A DNA stretch of 64,000 bases, from NCBI GenBank assembly GCA_036023115.1, contig JAYKKT010000090.1:32782001-32846000 (forward strand), written 5' to 3'. Below are positions 1 to 13,097 of this stretch, piece after piece. The stretch comes from Brasenia schreberi. Taxonomy: Eukaryota > Streptophyta > Magnoliopsida > Nymphaeales > Cabombaceae. The translations under genes were made by a program, and so were the position numbers. A model generated the notes under the pieces. That model had not been told where the DNA came from. It saw only the letters and a program-made list of their open reading frames with translations, and did no database searches. Numbering within the stretch: the first letter of the stretch is position 1; the number at the start of each line of letters is the position of its first letter.

Positions 1-3000
1 GTCCCCCAGATGTCCTCTGCCTAAAACAAGGGAAAGAAGTGAAGCATCATTCGATAAATACCAAAATCATCGAGCGATGACAAGCATTCGTAAGATCTGG
101 TTAAACATGTTAAACCACCCAGATGCATAATAAAAATCTCCTCATTTTTTGAAAATATGAAAAAAAAGTAGATCACAAGCATGATTTTATTCTCTCTTTC
201 AAAGAGTTCATCTTCTGGAAATAGAAGAAGCAGACGGTCTTGTGAACTCGATTAGAAAACAGTCCCGCACTTGAGAAGTAAGGTGCTACTCCTAGAAAGA
301 AATCATGGAGACTCTTAATTCCTGGCAGAATAAGCAGTGGTTCCTTATCTTTCCGACTGAATAGAAGGTAAACAAGAGGTATCACTGAATTAAGGAGCTA
401 GAAAAGAAATCCAGTTTCATGGGCCAACCATATGCAGAAGGAAAAGGATTCTTTGACAATAGAGGGATGAATTCTCCAATAGAGTTTTGGAACTATGAGA
501 AGTTTCACTCAGCTAAGATGAGTAGGGAAATTGTGGAAAGGCCAATAGCTTAAATCAAAGCTTGAAACTTCGAAATACGATCTACTCTTACAATATCAGA
601 TGATTACATTCTTTGTGATAATGAAATAAACATGTGTGCTTCTAGCAAGAATAAAGGTCACATCAATATATACATAAATATGGAGCACTTGTACCTTCTA
701 GCTTCATCACGAAGTTTAGCATCAAACTCTTTACTTGGTGGATATTTCGGCAAGCTTGATGGATCACAAGCAAGTGGGTGTGTTGTGAAGAACTGCAAGG
801 AATTATAGAAATTCCAACCACTTAAAATTGATAAATCAACCATATCAGCACAATGCTTTGAAAATGAAAGCAATAAAAGAGATCGCAATAAATATTGTTA
901 AAACTAATGCATAATAGTAAAGGAAGGTGATACAACAGAATTGGCGCAACAAACAGTTGGAATTAACTGAAATCAAAGCATACATTCTCAATTCTGGTGA
1001 ATTCCAAAAAGAATATGATACCTAAAAGTGAGCAACTGTCAAACCTAAATCATCATATCCAAATACATTAGATAGAGGCACTGGATCTTAGCAACAAGCT
1101 ATTTGGTAATTTGTATATTAGACTTTCAAATCTCTGAACACCATAAGGCAATGATTCAGTAAAAGAAGAATAAAATCCAGTTTCTAAAAAGACAGCAAAG
1201 AAGCAACGAAACCAAGGCAATATCGCAAACAGGAAAGCAAAGGAACAAAATCATGAAGACGATATCACAAACAAGAAAGTCAAGAAAGATTACCTCACTC
1301 TTAAGTGCATTGGCTGCTGTACCACGTTCTGTAGGTTCTATAGCAAGAAGGCAATCCAACAGAGACAAAGCTGAATCAGGGAAATCCTTAAATGTCTCTG
1401 CCAAACATCGCTTATAAGTATGTTGAGGTTTAAAGAGTGTTGTGTGTGGCAGCTTCCATTTCTTCCAGTAATCCTCTGAAGGTGAACCACAAAGCTTAAA
1501 GATTTTATGCAGCTGCTCCACCTAGACCCGGGAAAAGGAAACATCAAAGGTTTGCACATAGAAGCACAACTATCCTAACTAGAAAGCAAAATAATGCGAA
1601 TGGGCAACTTATGAACTATAACCGTATTGGCAATGAAGCACAAGTCATCTAATGATGACAGCCACCACCAACGCATGAATAAAGTTTGTAAACGAGCTGG
1701 CAGAAAAGGCACCTCAGTTCGTCCTGGCATGATGGGCTTGCCCGCAAGCAATTCAGCAAGGATGCAACCAGTGCTCCATAAATCAACTGCAACACCATAA
1801 TCTGTTGCACCAAGTAAAAGCTCTGGAGGCCGATACCATAGTGTCACAACTCTACTTGTCAATGGCTGCTTCTGATCAGGATTAAAAAATGTCGCCAAGC
1901 CAAAGTCAGCTATCCGGAGGATACCATTGTTATCGATCAGAAGATTTGAGCCCTTAATATCTCGATGTAGAACTCCCCGACTATGGCAGTGCTCAAGCCC
2001 AGATAACAGTTGTTGCATATAGCATTTGACCTAATAAATCCAAATGTTTTTTCAGAAACTATATGCAGGTAAACATGAAATATCAGCATTCCTAACTCCT
2101 GGGACCAAGTAATGCCACCCCAATGTAAAAAGGAAAGATGCAGCTATTCACACTTTTATCACCCACTCACCTGTGGCTCAGTGAACTTGAGACCAGGAGT
2201 GCCAGCAAGGCCAGCAAGGTCATGTTCCATATACTCGAAAACAAGGTACAAGCCACACGACATTCGCGATGTCACAAGCCCTTCAAGCTTCACGATGTTA
2301 GGATGGTCAAGTCGGCGAAGGATGTGAATCTCTCGTGCCATGAAACGAACACTTTCAGGATCCATGTTCACAAAGCGAACTTTCTTTAGTGCCACAATTT
2401 TGCCAGTTTCAAGATCCCGGGCTTTATACACGTTGCTGTAGGTTCCCTGGCCAATCTGCAATCAGAGGCCATCTCATATAAAATCAGTCCAGTTTTGAAC
2501 CAAATAACTGATATGAGAACATGAATAATCTATGTACATGAAAAAATCTTATCCTTCCCTGTAAATCAGTAGAACAATAAATCAGATGCATGATATTTGT
2601 ATAGGCCTAAATGGTGTTGGAAGGAAATTTAAACTGAAACCCATTGGTTCCAATATACCAATACTCGTAGAATCGATTTGAAAAATTAGTAATGGGTGCA
2701 ATATGAAATGAAAAGAAAGAAATCTGTTCACCTTGTCTAACTTCTCGAATGAATCAGCCCGTCGAGGAACCCACCCTTTGATAGCTTCTCCAGCCACCGA
2801 CGCGAGCCAAGACGGCCAGCCAGCTGCGACCTGCTCTCCTTCAATCTGCTTGGGCACGCTGCCTGCCCACAGACCCTGGCACTCATTCACAGAGGAATCA
2901 GCAGTGGAATTTCTCTGGTGACTTCGCCGTGTTGTCTGCCTCTCCGATTGCCTCACAATTTGACTTTCTGCTCTCTCGACCTTCTTCTCAACTGTGGACG

Positions 3001-3211
3001 AAACCGGGATCACAACAATGTTGTCTGGTGGCTTCACAATTACCTTAGCCTTCACCGATTCTGGCTCCGGTGGTGCAGCAGCCACCTCTTCTCGACTGGA
3101 GGGGTTTCGCAGGCGAAGTGACGGTGCAGAGGCCTTAAAAGAAAATCCTTTCCGGTTTGAAGGGTCTGTGGCATCATCCTTTTGGCTCGATTTCGAGCAA
3201 ATGCAGCCCAT
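1..3211 (-). CDS. CDK-like Ser/Thr protein kinase, N-myristoylated plant type (3' end beyond window)
   Basis: Exons on the minus strand, all with GT-AG borders: 3211-2732, 2455-2171, 2030-1713, 1521-1294, 792-695, and 20-1 running off the window. The first four are phase 0; the fifth ends in phase 2 and the last resumes correctly. The product starts MGCICSK, a Gly-2 myristoylation and Cys-3 palmitoylation signal that predicts membrane attachment. A basic, Ser-rich stretch of about 160 residues follows. The kinase domain shows GQGTYSNVY (about 162), VALKK (Lys about 184), HRDIKGSN (Asp about 279), DFGLA (Asp about 297) and PPELLLG, so all catalytic residues are present. The C-helix reads ESVRFMAREI in place of PSTAIRE. 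This is the plant At1g54610/IBS1-type group of CDK-related kinases, known for long N- and C-terminal extensions. The substrate cannot be inferred. Exon 5 ends in the KLRDEARR segment typical just after the catalytic domain. Confidence 0.93.
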
Positions 3212-3900
3212 CGTCTAAATTACCCCCTGTTTCCTCACAGGCAACTACTAAAATCAAATGGTTCCCTGAAGCTATTGACGATCCATGATGCAGCAAGTCA
3301 AGAATTCAACCAAAACTCATCAAAGTAATCCTCAAGTCTTCGGTACTCTTAACATATACCTACATTGTCACTGACTCACCACCATTGCACTAATGAAGGC
3401 AAAGGATCTCCGTAGTTTCGACCTATCATCAATTTATTCAACAACCAACTTCATCAAATCCACGCAAAAGCGTTCACCAAATGAACAAAACACGATTTGA
3501 GTCACTACCCACGACTTCAAAACGCTGGAAAACCGCGTTCGGGATTAACAACTTCCCAGTGATGCTTTAGTATTCAAAGGAATAAAACCTCTGTGCGTTT
3601 CGCACAGAAAAACGGAAAAGGGATGATTCAAGATACCATCGAAGACGCCGGCGTGTTACAAATCGGCACCTGTGGTTAATGGTGGCCTTGCATTCAATGA
3701 ATTCACAACAGTAATCTCTCTCTCTCTCCGAGAGAGAGGGAGTATATGTGGATTAATTAAGGAAAGTAGCCAGATAATAAGGAAGAGGAGGAAGTAAGCA
3801 AAAGGGGAGATGATAGGGTGAAGGGAGGAGAGAGGACAGACGACCCCAACGGAGAAATTCTGGAATTAGGGTGGCTAGTTTGGACGTCAGAAGACTCTTT
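3212..3900 (-). promoter_or_regulatory. Kinase 5' leader and proximal upstream region
   Basis: Non-coding DNA directly upstream of the kinase ATG. It contains a short self-complementary (CT)/(GA) run at about 3716-3741, a kind of pyrimidine-rich repeat often found in plant leaders. No convincing TATA box was fixed. The transcription start is inferred to lie in this interval, not shown. Confidence 0.4.
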
Positions 3901-4217
3901 ACGCACTGTTGGCCAGTGAGGCAGAGAGGATTTCTCGGATCCTGTAAACGCTACAACCCCTCCGCACCTCTCTCTCTGAGAGAGTAGAAGAAGGCAGATG
4001 AACGGTTTTTCGGTTTCTGTCTCGGCAGCGAGTTTGGATGGATGGGTATTTAGATAAAGACCAACGGCTTCTTTTTTGGTGGGAAATGCAAAGGGAAGTT
4101 GCCCATTTTCCCTGCAAAACCTTTTGATATTTTCGTATTACTTCTACCTTTTCAAAGCATTACACAAATCACGGCCTCTATTATTTTTTTGGGGTTGGCT
4201 TCCAAGATAACGAGTTC

Positions 4218-4330
4218 AACTTCTTCTTTTTGTTACAATGAGAGGCCAAAGCAATGCACCCTTCCGAGAATCGAACTCGCCACCTGCAAGCTGGCCCAGT
4301 CTGAAACTGGAAAAGGAACCATACCCGGGA
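4218..4330 (-). mobile_element. tRNA-derived SINE, family 1 (copy 1)
   Basis: Read on the minus strand it has a pol III B-box-like core GCGAGTTCGATTCTCGG, then a 3' tail with TTTGGCCTCTCATTGTAAC. The same tail follows similar tRNA-like heads at about 14.1, 19.2, 53.3 and 54.5 kb, which is why I call it a SINE and not a chance match. The A box is degraded and the 5' edge is uncertain. Confidence 0.6.
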
Positions 4331-5469
4331 ACGAGTGGAATCCAAACCAAAAAAAGATCTGCAGGAGGGCCGGTTTGGTTTGGGTTCCAGGTTTTGGTGG
4401 AACTGACAGTCCCAGTTTACTCCAACGAAATAAGTCTAGGTGACCCACAATGACATAAACAACAAATTAACTAATTAAACATGCTTGGACTTACATTTAT
4501 CGATAAAATTTTGATAATTGGGAGTTCGAGATAACTTTGCACCACCTAGAGACCGGTGGTGGATCTAGAAGATTGTTTATGGTGCACATGGTAAAATAGC
4601 TCAGGATCGCGAACTATGATATAGTGTATGGATTCAACCACGAGATAAACTTTTCTGTTGACTTTCATATAGACCAGCCACTGCTTGTTTGGCTCGTTTC
4701 CTATACGAGCTACCTTGTGTTCATGTGAACAATTTGTATGTATACAAACTGTTCTTTTTTTTTAATGAGCTGAGATTGAACTTTGAACTTGTGCCTCCTC
4801 ATATTTAAGCTTGTTTGAACTCGTACTTTTGTTTGTTTGAACTCGTGTTCAAAACAATACCCTGGTATAGAGAAAAATGTGCATCACGAAATGAACTGTT
4901 TTGTTTTGACTCGTGTTTTTCTAGCTTTTGCTAGCTGGAACCAAAGACAGACTTTTCGTGTTCAGCTTAATTAAGGACACGAATCAACCATGAACAACCG
5001 GAACTCAGTTGAACCGAGCTGACCTACGAGCAGCTCATTAAATTTTCCCCGACTCCGACTAGTCCTTGTTTCATTTGGTTTCCGGATCGTGACTGTGACA
5101 GATCCAACCAATTTAACTCTATAATTATCAAACCAAAACAACAATAAAATAACAAAAGTATCATCGTGGCATGGCAGCAACAACCAATGAGTTAAGTCAT
5201 CTGTCCTTTTGTTAATAACCAGGCTCAGCTAAAGCCGATGAGTACACAGAGTCCAGATGATCTAAACTTGGAGGCTCGCCCATCAACGCTTTCATCCACC
5301 TGTCCCGTGATGGCGAAACCTCACTGACCATGTGTACGCATGAATGCCATGCATGGTCATCATAAAATCCCTGGTCTCTTTCACCGCTGCTTGATCGTCT
5401 TCTCCTTTCTTTCTCATTCCAGCATTCGATCTGAGGTATCAAAGAAGCTCGAAGAACTTGGATAGATCG
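4331..5469. other. Intergenic spacer and 5' flank of the HSD gene
   Basis: No coding potential seen. From 4680 to 4930 there is low-complexity text with repeated 'tttgaactcgtg' phrases, likely an old decayed repeat. About 5180-5469 is the probable promoter and leader of the downstream dehydrogenase, with CCAAT-like sequence near 5183 but no clear TATA box. Confidence 0.4.
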
Positions 5470-8400
5470 ATGGGTCTTCTGGATTTTGTTTTGAACCTGG
5501 TGCTGCCACCGGCGACTATGATCATGGTGGCCTTCGCTTGGCCATCGTTGGTGTTCTTACATGCGTGTGAATGGTTGTATCGCAGCTACACCAGTGAGAA
5601 CATGGATGATAAGGTCGTTATCATCACGGGAGCTTCATCCGGAATTGGAGAGGTAAGTGCCTGCATGCATGTGTGTGCGTGCGCGCGCGCCCGCGTGTTT
5701 GTCAAGTTTGCTTTATTATTCCTTCCAAGAGTTAAACATTGAGAATGCTAAGTTTCGCTCTTACAAGGCACTGAATGTTTATTCTTTTCTACTTGTATAG
5801 GAGAATTGCATGTTCTTATGTGTGTGCGTCTCCGTGAAATCCTCTACTCTTTGTTCGAGAGCTTCAAGCTTCTCATAAAATCTTGGAAAGAAATGAACAA
5901 GATCAAACGCTTACAAACACAAGAGAACGTAATAATTACTGAAATATATGAAAGATAACGTCTTTCCCATCTATATTACAGATAAAATTCAAGTCCGGTT
6001 CTCGTGGTATTTTAGACGTGTATATAGGAACATGCATGTGATACTTAAAGTATATATATTAATTCTTACTACTGTTCATGGGCTAAATTCTCAAGAACTC
6101 ACTTGAGATTGACCATGCTTGATGCTAAGAACTACGAACAATCAACTTCAATCTTGCATGAATATACAGTCTCGTGTTTTCATTTTCTGCCATTCTTGAC
6201 AGTTATGGCATCGATTCCAAGATAGTTGCTTTGTCTTTCTTTTCTTTTTCTTGCTTGTCGTTGAATGGAATTTGAATTCCCGCATCTGGAGATGAGAGAA
6301 TCTACACGGATTCAGTCTGAAGCATTGAGAAATCACTTATATGGCATCGATGTCGAGCTAGTTGCTCTGTTTTTTCCTCTACTTGGAGGGGAATGGAGTA
6401 GGGATTCCCACATCTGAAGGTGGGAGAGTCTACACGATGAGTCTGAAACATTGAGAGATCACCTATCATCAAATTAATTCGTGACGTAGAATTTCAGTGA
6501 TCAGTTTAACTTTTAGTTCTGTGAATTTCCTTCAATTGCACTCCAGTCCAAATTCATCTATACTCTCTCTCTCCTGATATTTTCTTTCTTCGTTATCTGT
6601 GCAATAGGCTTTTAATTTGGTGCATGCATGATTGTGAGCTTATGCAGCAAATAGCATACGAGTATGCGAAAAGAAGAGCAAACCTGGTGTTGGTAGCTAG
6701 AAGAGAGAGCAGGCTGCGTGGAATCAGGGAAAGGGCGAGGGAGATGGGAGCAAGGAACGTGTTGGTGGTTGGTGCAGATGTGGTCAAGGAAGACGACTGC
6801 AGGAGAGTCGTCGAGGCTGCCGTTTCAAGATTTGGCCGCGGTACGAACCCCTTCATTATTGCCTTCACCTATGGCATGCCGCTTTACCAACATGGTTCTT
6901 CATCCTTGAAAAAGAATTGATCATTATCAAACTTAATTCCAGATATTTAAGTAGGTTCATCGCTAAATTATTGTTTTGTAGTTGTAGTTCATGAGATTTC
7001 CAGATAATACCTTGAGACGACTTGATGAGACTGAAAAATGGACGAAAAAGATGTCTTGTACAGTAGATTCAAAGCGTAGTAATCATTTGTCGTTTTAAAT
7101 TCGAGAACACAAGTGATAAGAAATTTACCCAAAATACATGAGGCATCGTCAAGAAACTTCCATGGGAAAGCTTACCAAGAATACCTCGAGGATCAAAGTG
7201 GTGAAGATGTGGGTTCAACTGCATCTTTAAGCCAGTTAATGGCAACTGTTGAATCTTCAGTTGCGTGCTCTTATACCCTGACATTTGTTGGCGTATATGG
7301 TATACAGAGGAGGTCCATGTTACTTATTTTCTTGTTTAATCCTGACAGTGATTCTTTTGCAGTGAACCATCTGGTGAACACTGCAAGCTTAGGGCACGCA
7401 TTCTTTTTTGAAGACACAGCAGATACTTCTGTTTTTCCACTTTTAATGGTGAGTACAGCTTGGTCTTGGGATAGACATTATGCTCTTGTTGATTATTTGC
7501 GTTAATTCGAGAACCAAACTATCTGATTGGAAACTGAAATTGGTTGTCCTGATTACCTATTACCTAGAGATTTAATTTTTTTTAAGTTTCTTAATTTGTT
7601 CATTGGAGTAACATAAATGAAATCTTTGATGCACTTGGTCATATCTATGGATGACAAATAGGTCCTCTATTATCTTCTCCTTCAATGCAGGCTTTTAGGT
7701 CTGCGTTTTAAGAAATATGATCAACATTAGTACTCAAGGCCCTTGAATTCTCTTGGAGGCTTTGGTATTGAAGTTAAATATCGTTGCTTGGTTATCTGAA
7801 TTGGTATGAATTACGTACTTCATGACTGTGTCACCTGGTCAGTCCTTTTTGGTTCCGTGTCCTGTTCTCAGTAACACAAACAACACATCCGCAATTACTA
7901 CTAGCTTCATGAGCACACTCAGGTTTGGAATGTGGTAAGAAGCCCAGTTACCATCTGCCATGGGAATACATCAAGATTGATGGTCTTAAAGAATGACTTA
8001 TGCTTTCTAATTTGTTTGTTCTACTTTGGCTTTTGTCTTGCAGGACATAAACTTTTGGGGCAATGTCTTCCCTACATACGTTTCTCTTCCCCATTTGAAG
8101 CGCAGCAATGGTCGAATAGTCGTGAATGCATCAGTCGAGAATTGGCTTCCGATGCCGAGAATGAGCTTATATGCAGTGAGTATGAAGCGAGAATCTAAGT
8201 TCAAACTCGATTTTTGACAAAGTTTGCATGCATGAATTGCTGTCTTAAAGACATGGTTTCATTAATTGGGATTCTGTTACACTCAGAAGGATCTGAGTGC
8301 ACGATTCTGATCAAACTGCCCTACAACATTGAAACCATACACAATTTCTTTTCTTCTTTAACATTGATTCAGGCATCAAAAGCTGCACTGACCAACTTCT

Positions 8401-8938
8401 ATGAGACATTGAGGCATGAAGTAAATGAGGAAGTTGGAATAACGATTGCAACACATGGTGCCGTTGGGAATGAGATGACAGGGGGCAAATTCATGCTTGA
8501 AGAAGGAGCTGAGATGCAGTGGAAGGAGGAAAGAGAGGTAATATTCACAAAGGTCTAAAGTTATGAATATGGGAATGATGTATTGATGCCTACTGTTACA
8601 TCCATTCGATCCATAAAATTGAGAATAGAGACAGAGAGCAAAGAAATAAATCGAATGCCGTGACTTCTGTACAGATAGCAGTAACTGGCAGACATGCTCA
8701 AGAGTATGCGAGGCAGATCGTCAGTGGAGCATGCAGGGGTGACTCCTACGTCAAGCCCGCCAAATGGCATTCCATATTTCTTCTGTACAAGGTGTTCGTT
8801 CCGGAGGTGCTGGGCTGGACCTTCAGGTTACTGTTACTCGATTACACTCAGATGCGAACACCACCACCACCACCACTTGGTATGGAGCCTACGTCCCCAA
8901 GGAAGCCATTGTCATCCCCTGTCTTCCCCACCTCGTAG
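5470..8938 (+). CDS. 11-beta-hydroxysteroid dehydrogenase-like protein (steroleosin-type SDR)
   Basis: Six exons with GT-AG borders: 5470-5652, 6648-6840, 7363-7448, 8044-8175, 8373-8537, 8675-8938, joining in frame to about 340 residues, the usual size for plant HSDs. The N-terminus is a hydrophobic anchor with prolines (LVLPPATMIMVAFAWP), resembling the oleosin-like hairpin that targets steroleosins to oil bodies. The Rossmann motif TGASSGIGE and the active site SLYAASK (Tyr, Lys) are intact, and a Ser lies 13 residues before the Tyr, as in 11-beta-HSD1. Known family role: NADP(H)-dependent oxidoreduction of sterol-like substrates on lipid bodies. Odd points: the structural NNAG motif reads NTAS and the usual TPG after the active site reads THG, so activity may be altered. 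The C-terminus has five prolines in a row. The frame is open throughout, so I do not call it a pseudogene. Confidence 0.9.
6203..6466. repeat. Diverged tandem duplication (unit about 130 bp) in HSD intron 1
   Basis: Two adjacent blocks, about 6203-6338 and 6340-6466, share in order: tatggcatcgat, a pyrimidine tract, a ggaat...gaattccc-like segment, gagagtctacacg and cattgagagatcac. They are clearly related but diverged, so the duplication is not recent. No coding content. Confidence 0.7.
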
Positions 8939-9611
8939 CTCTCCCTTCATAGCAGAAAGGTGAGGAACAGACGTTGCTGTATCAATGAGTGATCTTCATC
9001 TGTGAGTGCCTGTTGATATGTCATGTGATTGGCGAACAATATGTTTAGATTTTATGTGAGTTTCAGCTTTGCAAGCTAGAATAAATATGGATGTGATCAT
9101 CTCTAAATTGATGATATGGGAGAACGAGTTTGATTTGACTGGTATTCTGTGATACATTATATTTGATGCAGTTAATTTGTTTCCTTCCGCGAATTCGTTT
9201 ATCTAATATATGTGGGATTCATTTATCCGGTCTCGGCATCTTCCTTGATTGCTTGCTGCAACTTGCCCGGTCTCTCTTGAAGGCAACTGAGACAAGAAGG
9301 CGCGCTTAAATAGGTTGAAGAATTACAAGGTCAAGGTTGACATTGAGGCATCTTGTGAATTATGACCCCGCGTACGGAAGACCATATGGCCAAGTCAAGG
9401 CTCAAAGGGAGGTCAAAGTGAGCTCACAAGGAGCAATAAATTCCCTTTGGCTCTTGGCCTCCCCCATATTGAAAAGTGAATCACGGATCCTAATACATCC
9501 GAGTACAACAACCATCAATCACTGGTGATTAATTGAAAAATATTTAATTTTTCTGTACAAAAATTCAGGAAAATAGTGATGTTCTTCGAGGGGTGTATAT
9601 AAGAATATAAA
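8939..9611. other. HSD 3' UTR and spacer
   Basis: Begins with the 3' UTR of the dehydrogenase; AATAAATA at about 9081 could serve as a polyadenylation signal. No further gene is seen up to the microsatellite at 9612. Confidence 0.4.
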
Positions 9612-9838
<227 letters not shown>

Positions 9839-10017
9839 GTCAGTAGGTTTTCCATTTTCAGTGGTGCCTCTTGAGTTGACCTGATGAGAATATCTGAATC
9901 CCTACAATACACCAAACCTTTGAACATTGTTAAAGAGGGCACCTAAGATGTGGTTAATAAGGATTGGCCAGATCTGGAGCCTACTTTGTGTAGGGTTGTA
10001 TTTTGACATGCGTATTT

Positions 10018-10810
10018 TCTCTTTAAAATGTTGTATAAGACGTCTCAATAGGTGACTCACTTCAATAGTGGATTTGTCGGACATGAATTCGAATTGGTTA
10101 TTTGTTGTACTCGATACTTATCTTAATCTGCGGTCGATAATTTTTTTTACATAATTTTATAATGTGGCTCATTAACTTGGTACCACAATAATTCGAACAA
10201 TTTTGAATGTCTCTCTTGTTCTTATATAAGTATAAGTGTACGCGCTTTCAATTTCACTATCATCTTTTGGGTTCTCCATATTTCATTAAATAGTCTTATG
10301 AGTCAAGTGAGCTCCATATTTTCTAGTATTTTTCATACTTTTAGAAGAATATTGCCTGGTACTACAAATTTACCGATGTTCGTGTATTTAAGAGTCTCTT
10401 TGGCTACATTCTTTTGAATACCCCGATATAAACTGTAGTTTATATATTTTTCTTATTTGGCTAACTCTCATAAGCTAATAATAACATCTGTATTTTCATT
10501 AAAAAACTTATAGAAACATTTTTTCCATATATTTTTTATATCATCGTTGGCACTAGAATCTTCTTATCCTCATCTTTGATGCATCTAACAAAAGTAATAT
10601 CCTTACTTTTCTTATCTCTCGTCTTAGTTGTCCTAAAAATATCTTTTCACCTTCTTTTGAGTTAAACTTTTTATATAAATACTCTAAAAGTTTGACTTTG
10701 CTTTACTAATGACATTTTTCGGTTCTTTCTTTGCTTTCTAATAAGCCTCTCAAGTTTCACTAGTATTCTTAGCATAATGCAATTTTTAGCATGATTTTGA
10801 TTAACATTAT
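10018..10810 (-). mobile_element. Decayed RTE-type LINE fragment
   Basis: Phrase by phrase it matches the reverse transcriptase part of the better RTE copies at 21.0-21.9 kb and 61.1-61.9 kb, for example aagacgtctcaa, gtgtactcg-like and tttgctttctaataagcctct. It has many substitutions and frame breaks. It lacks the 3' end with the (TTG)n tail and the 5' endonuclease part. It is the oldest-looking RTE relic in the window. Confidence 0.8.
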
Positions 10811-12036
10811 AAAAATTTTAGGTGAATATTTGAAAACAAAACACCTAAAAATTTGTTTCTACTTAGACAATTCTTAAGGTAGTTTTTTGAAAATTCCTTG
10901 TATATTCTCTTTCTAAGAAAAACTTGCTTATATATTTTAAAAATAAGATCATTTGCTATGAAGAAAATGGAACCAAACCAGGCCAAAAACCAATGAAACC
11001 GGAACTAGAGTCGGGGACCAACTGGTTCAGTTCCAGTTTCACCTTTTATAAAACCGAAACTTGAACCGACATTCCCGGTTATGTTTTTTCTATCATTTTT
11101 ATTTTTTAATAAAATTATCAGTTCCGAGAGCTTTCAGACTCAAACCGGAACCACCCAAAACCGGTGGTTCCATAACCAATCCCAGGCTAGTTTGGTTATA
11201 GTTCCAGATTCTAAGCGAATCGAAACCGATGGTTTGAAACCGTAGATTCTAGTTTACTCGAAACTAGACATGTCTATGTTGACTCACAAGTTAAGGGTCA
11301 TGAATTTGATGCAAGAGTCATGCATCTAAGCTTCCGCCTCTCCTTAGTACATTAAATTTTTAGAAAAAAATGACTTAAATACGCTCTTCAAAGTACATAC
11401 GTTACTTTTTACGTCGAAAGTTCTGCTGTGGAGAGAGTTTTCAAAATAGTGGCTTCATTGTCCTATCCCCACACCAAATCCAATAGAACTGCGCGGCTTA
11501 CTTTGAGAAATATGTTAATGTAACATTTAATTTTATATTATATACAATTTTATGCGTCGTGTAACTTAATATAGTTTATAATAGTATAGTATTAGTCTAT
11601 GTTATGTTATATTGTATATATATTCTATTGCTATAATATATATATATATAGTATGATATATGTAATTAAATATTTATTGAGGTGGGGCTGATCTACCCTA
11701 AAACCGACCCAGCCCGACCTGGCCCATGTCCTCCTCGCAATGGGGCGGGGCAGATTTTGAACTCTAAATACCTGCTATGAACGTCAAACGGAGCTGGGCC
11801 AGGTCAGTCCCGGCGCCGTTGGTCCGTGCCGGATTGAATCCCCTAACAGGTTCCCAGGGAATTGTGATTAAGGGCGAAATGACACGTCAATAAAATGAGA
11901 AAAGAGGGTAGTTTCGTCAATGGGTTTCCCAATAATTGGCGAGGCAGCACACCAACAAGTGGAGCCCACATGTGTCCGATGAGTGAGCTCCCAGAACCAC
12001 CTTTCTTCATCGCTACTCCCGGCTTCCGCCGAGCCA
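10811..12036. other. Spacer with decayed repeats
   Basis: AT-rich spacer. At 10970-11280 there is a run of accgga/ccggtt phrases like those found in decayed plant repeats. At about 11640 there is a short (TA) run. No gene found. Confidence 0.35.
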
Positions 12037-12320
12037 CGTATAAATCCATACCACCTCTCTTTCATAACGAGCACTAAATATACCTACTCCCTCTCAATTC
12101 GAACCCTTCTTTCCTCTTCATAGCTCTTAGTTTATCATCCTTCCTTCCTCTAGCTTTCAATCGATACTCTCCATCTTCGTCTTTTCTCTTCTTTCTCCCT
12201 CTTCATATTGTTCTTGTTACTCTCTCTCTCTGTGGCTAAGGAGATCTCTGATAATTGCAGCGGAGAGCATCTCTTTGCTGTCAGAATTCGTGCCCCTGGA
12301 GTGCGTCTGGGACTGATCCA
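12037..12320 (+). promoter_or_regulatory. Candidate TATA box plus non-coding leader exon
   Basis: CGTATAAATCC at about 12037 is a good TATA box. About 30 bp on begins a long pyrimidine-rich stretch (ctt/ctc-rich, 12085-12235), typical of a plant 5' leader. It ends at gactgatccag|gtgagg, a strong splice donor after 12320. The sequence beyond looks like a leader intron. I find no coding exon that clearly belongs to it. It could be the distant first exon of the WVD2-like gene, a non-coding transcript, or a stranded gene start. Confidence 0.45.
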
Positions 12321-13030
12321 GGTGAGGATCTCCGGAATTTCCTTCTGTTTGTTGTTTGGTTATCTTGTTCTTCCGTTGGCTGTGTTCTCGTTGCGGAGAT
12401 ATTCGACTACGTAGTCAATTTCATGTGTTCATTGATGTTTTCTCGTATGCCTTTTCCTGATTGAAGTTGATCGCACTCGGATCTTGCTATCCGAGCCAAC
12501 GGAAATTTTAATTCTAGCGCTCGGACGCGATTTGATAGCGTTCTCGATTTGGAACTCTTAATTCTGAGCTCAGATGCGATATGATTGTGTTTTCGATTTG
12601 GAAGATATAGTTTTCTTGAATTCTTGATCCTTTTCTTTATTTGGAACCGATTCTTTTCTCACTGTCCCGTTACGCCTAGAAAGGGTTTTGTGTCGGTTAT
12701 TTTGGCGATTTTAGCGATCGTTTTTCCCGTAATGACCGATCGGTGCTCTTGAAGGGAGCCTCGTAAGGCTATGATTATCTTTAAGAAAAGGACAAAAGTT
12801 TATAGCTGAACGCTACTTACCCGCGGATGAGATGAGGCTGTGGAATTGCCACACACACTCTCTCAGGGAATTGACATTTGAGAATGCTTTGGACATTTAC
12901 GTAATATTTCCAACAAAACGAAACTAAGAGAGAGGGAGTCTTTGCGCCTCCCTCCTTTAACAAGTCGACTTGTTTTATACCCTTGCATTTACAACTTGTT
13001 CTCGACACACACACACGTATATATACACAC

Positions 13031-13097
<67 letters not shown>

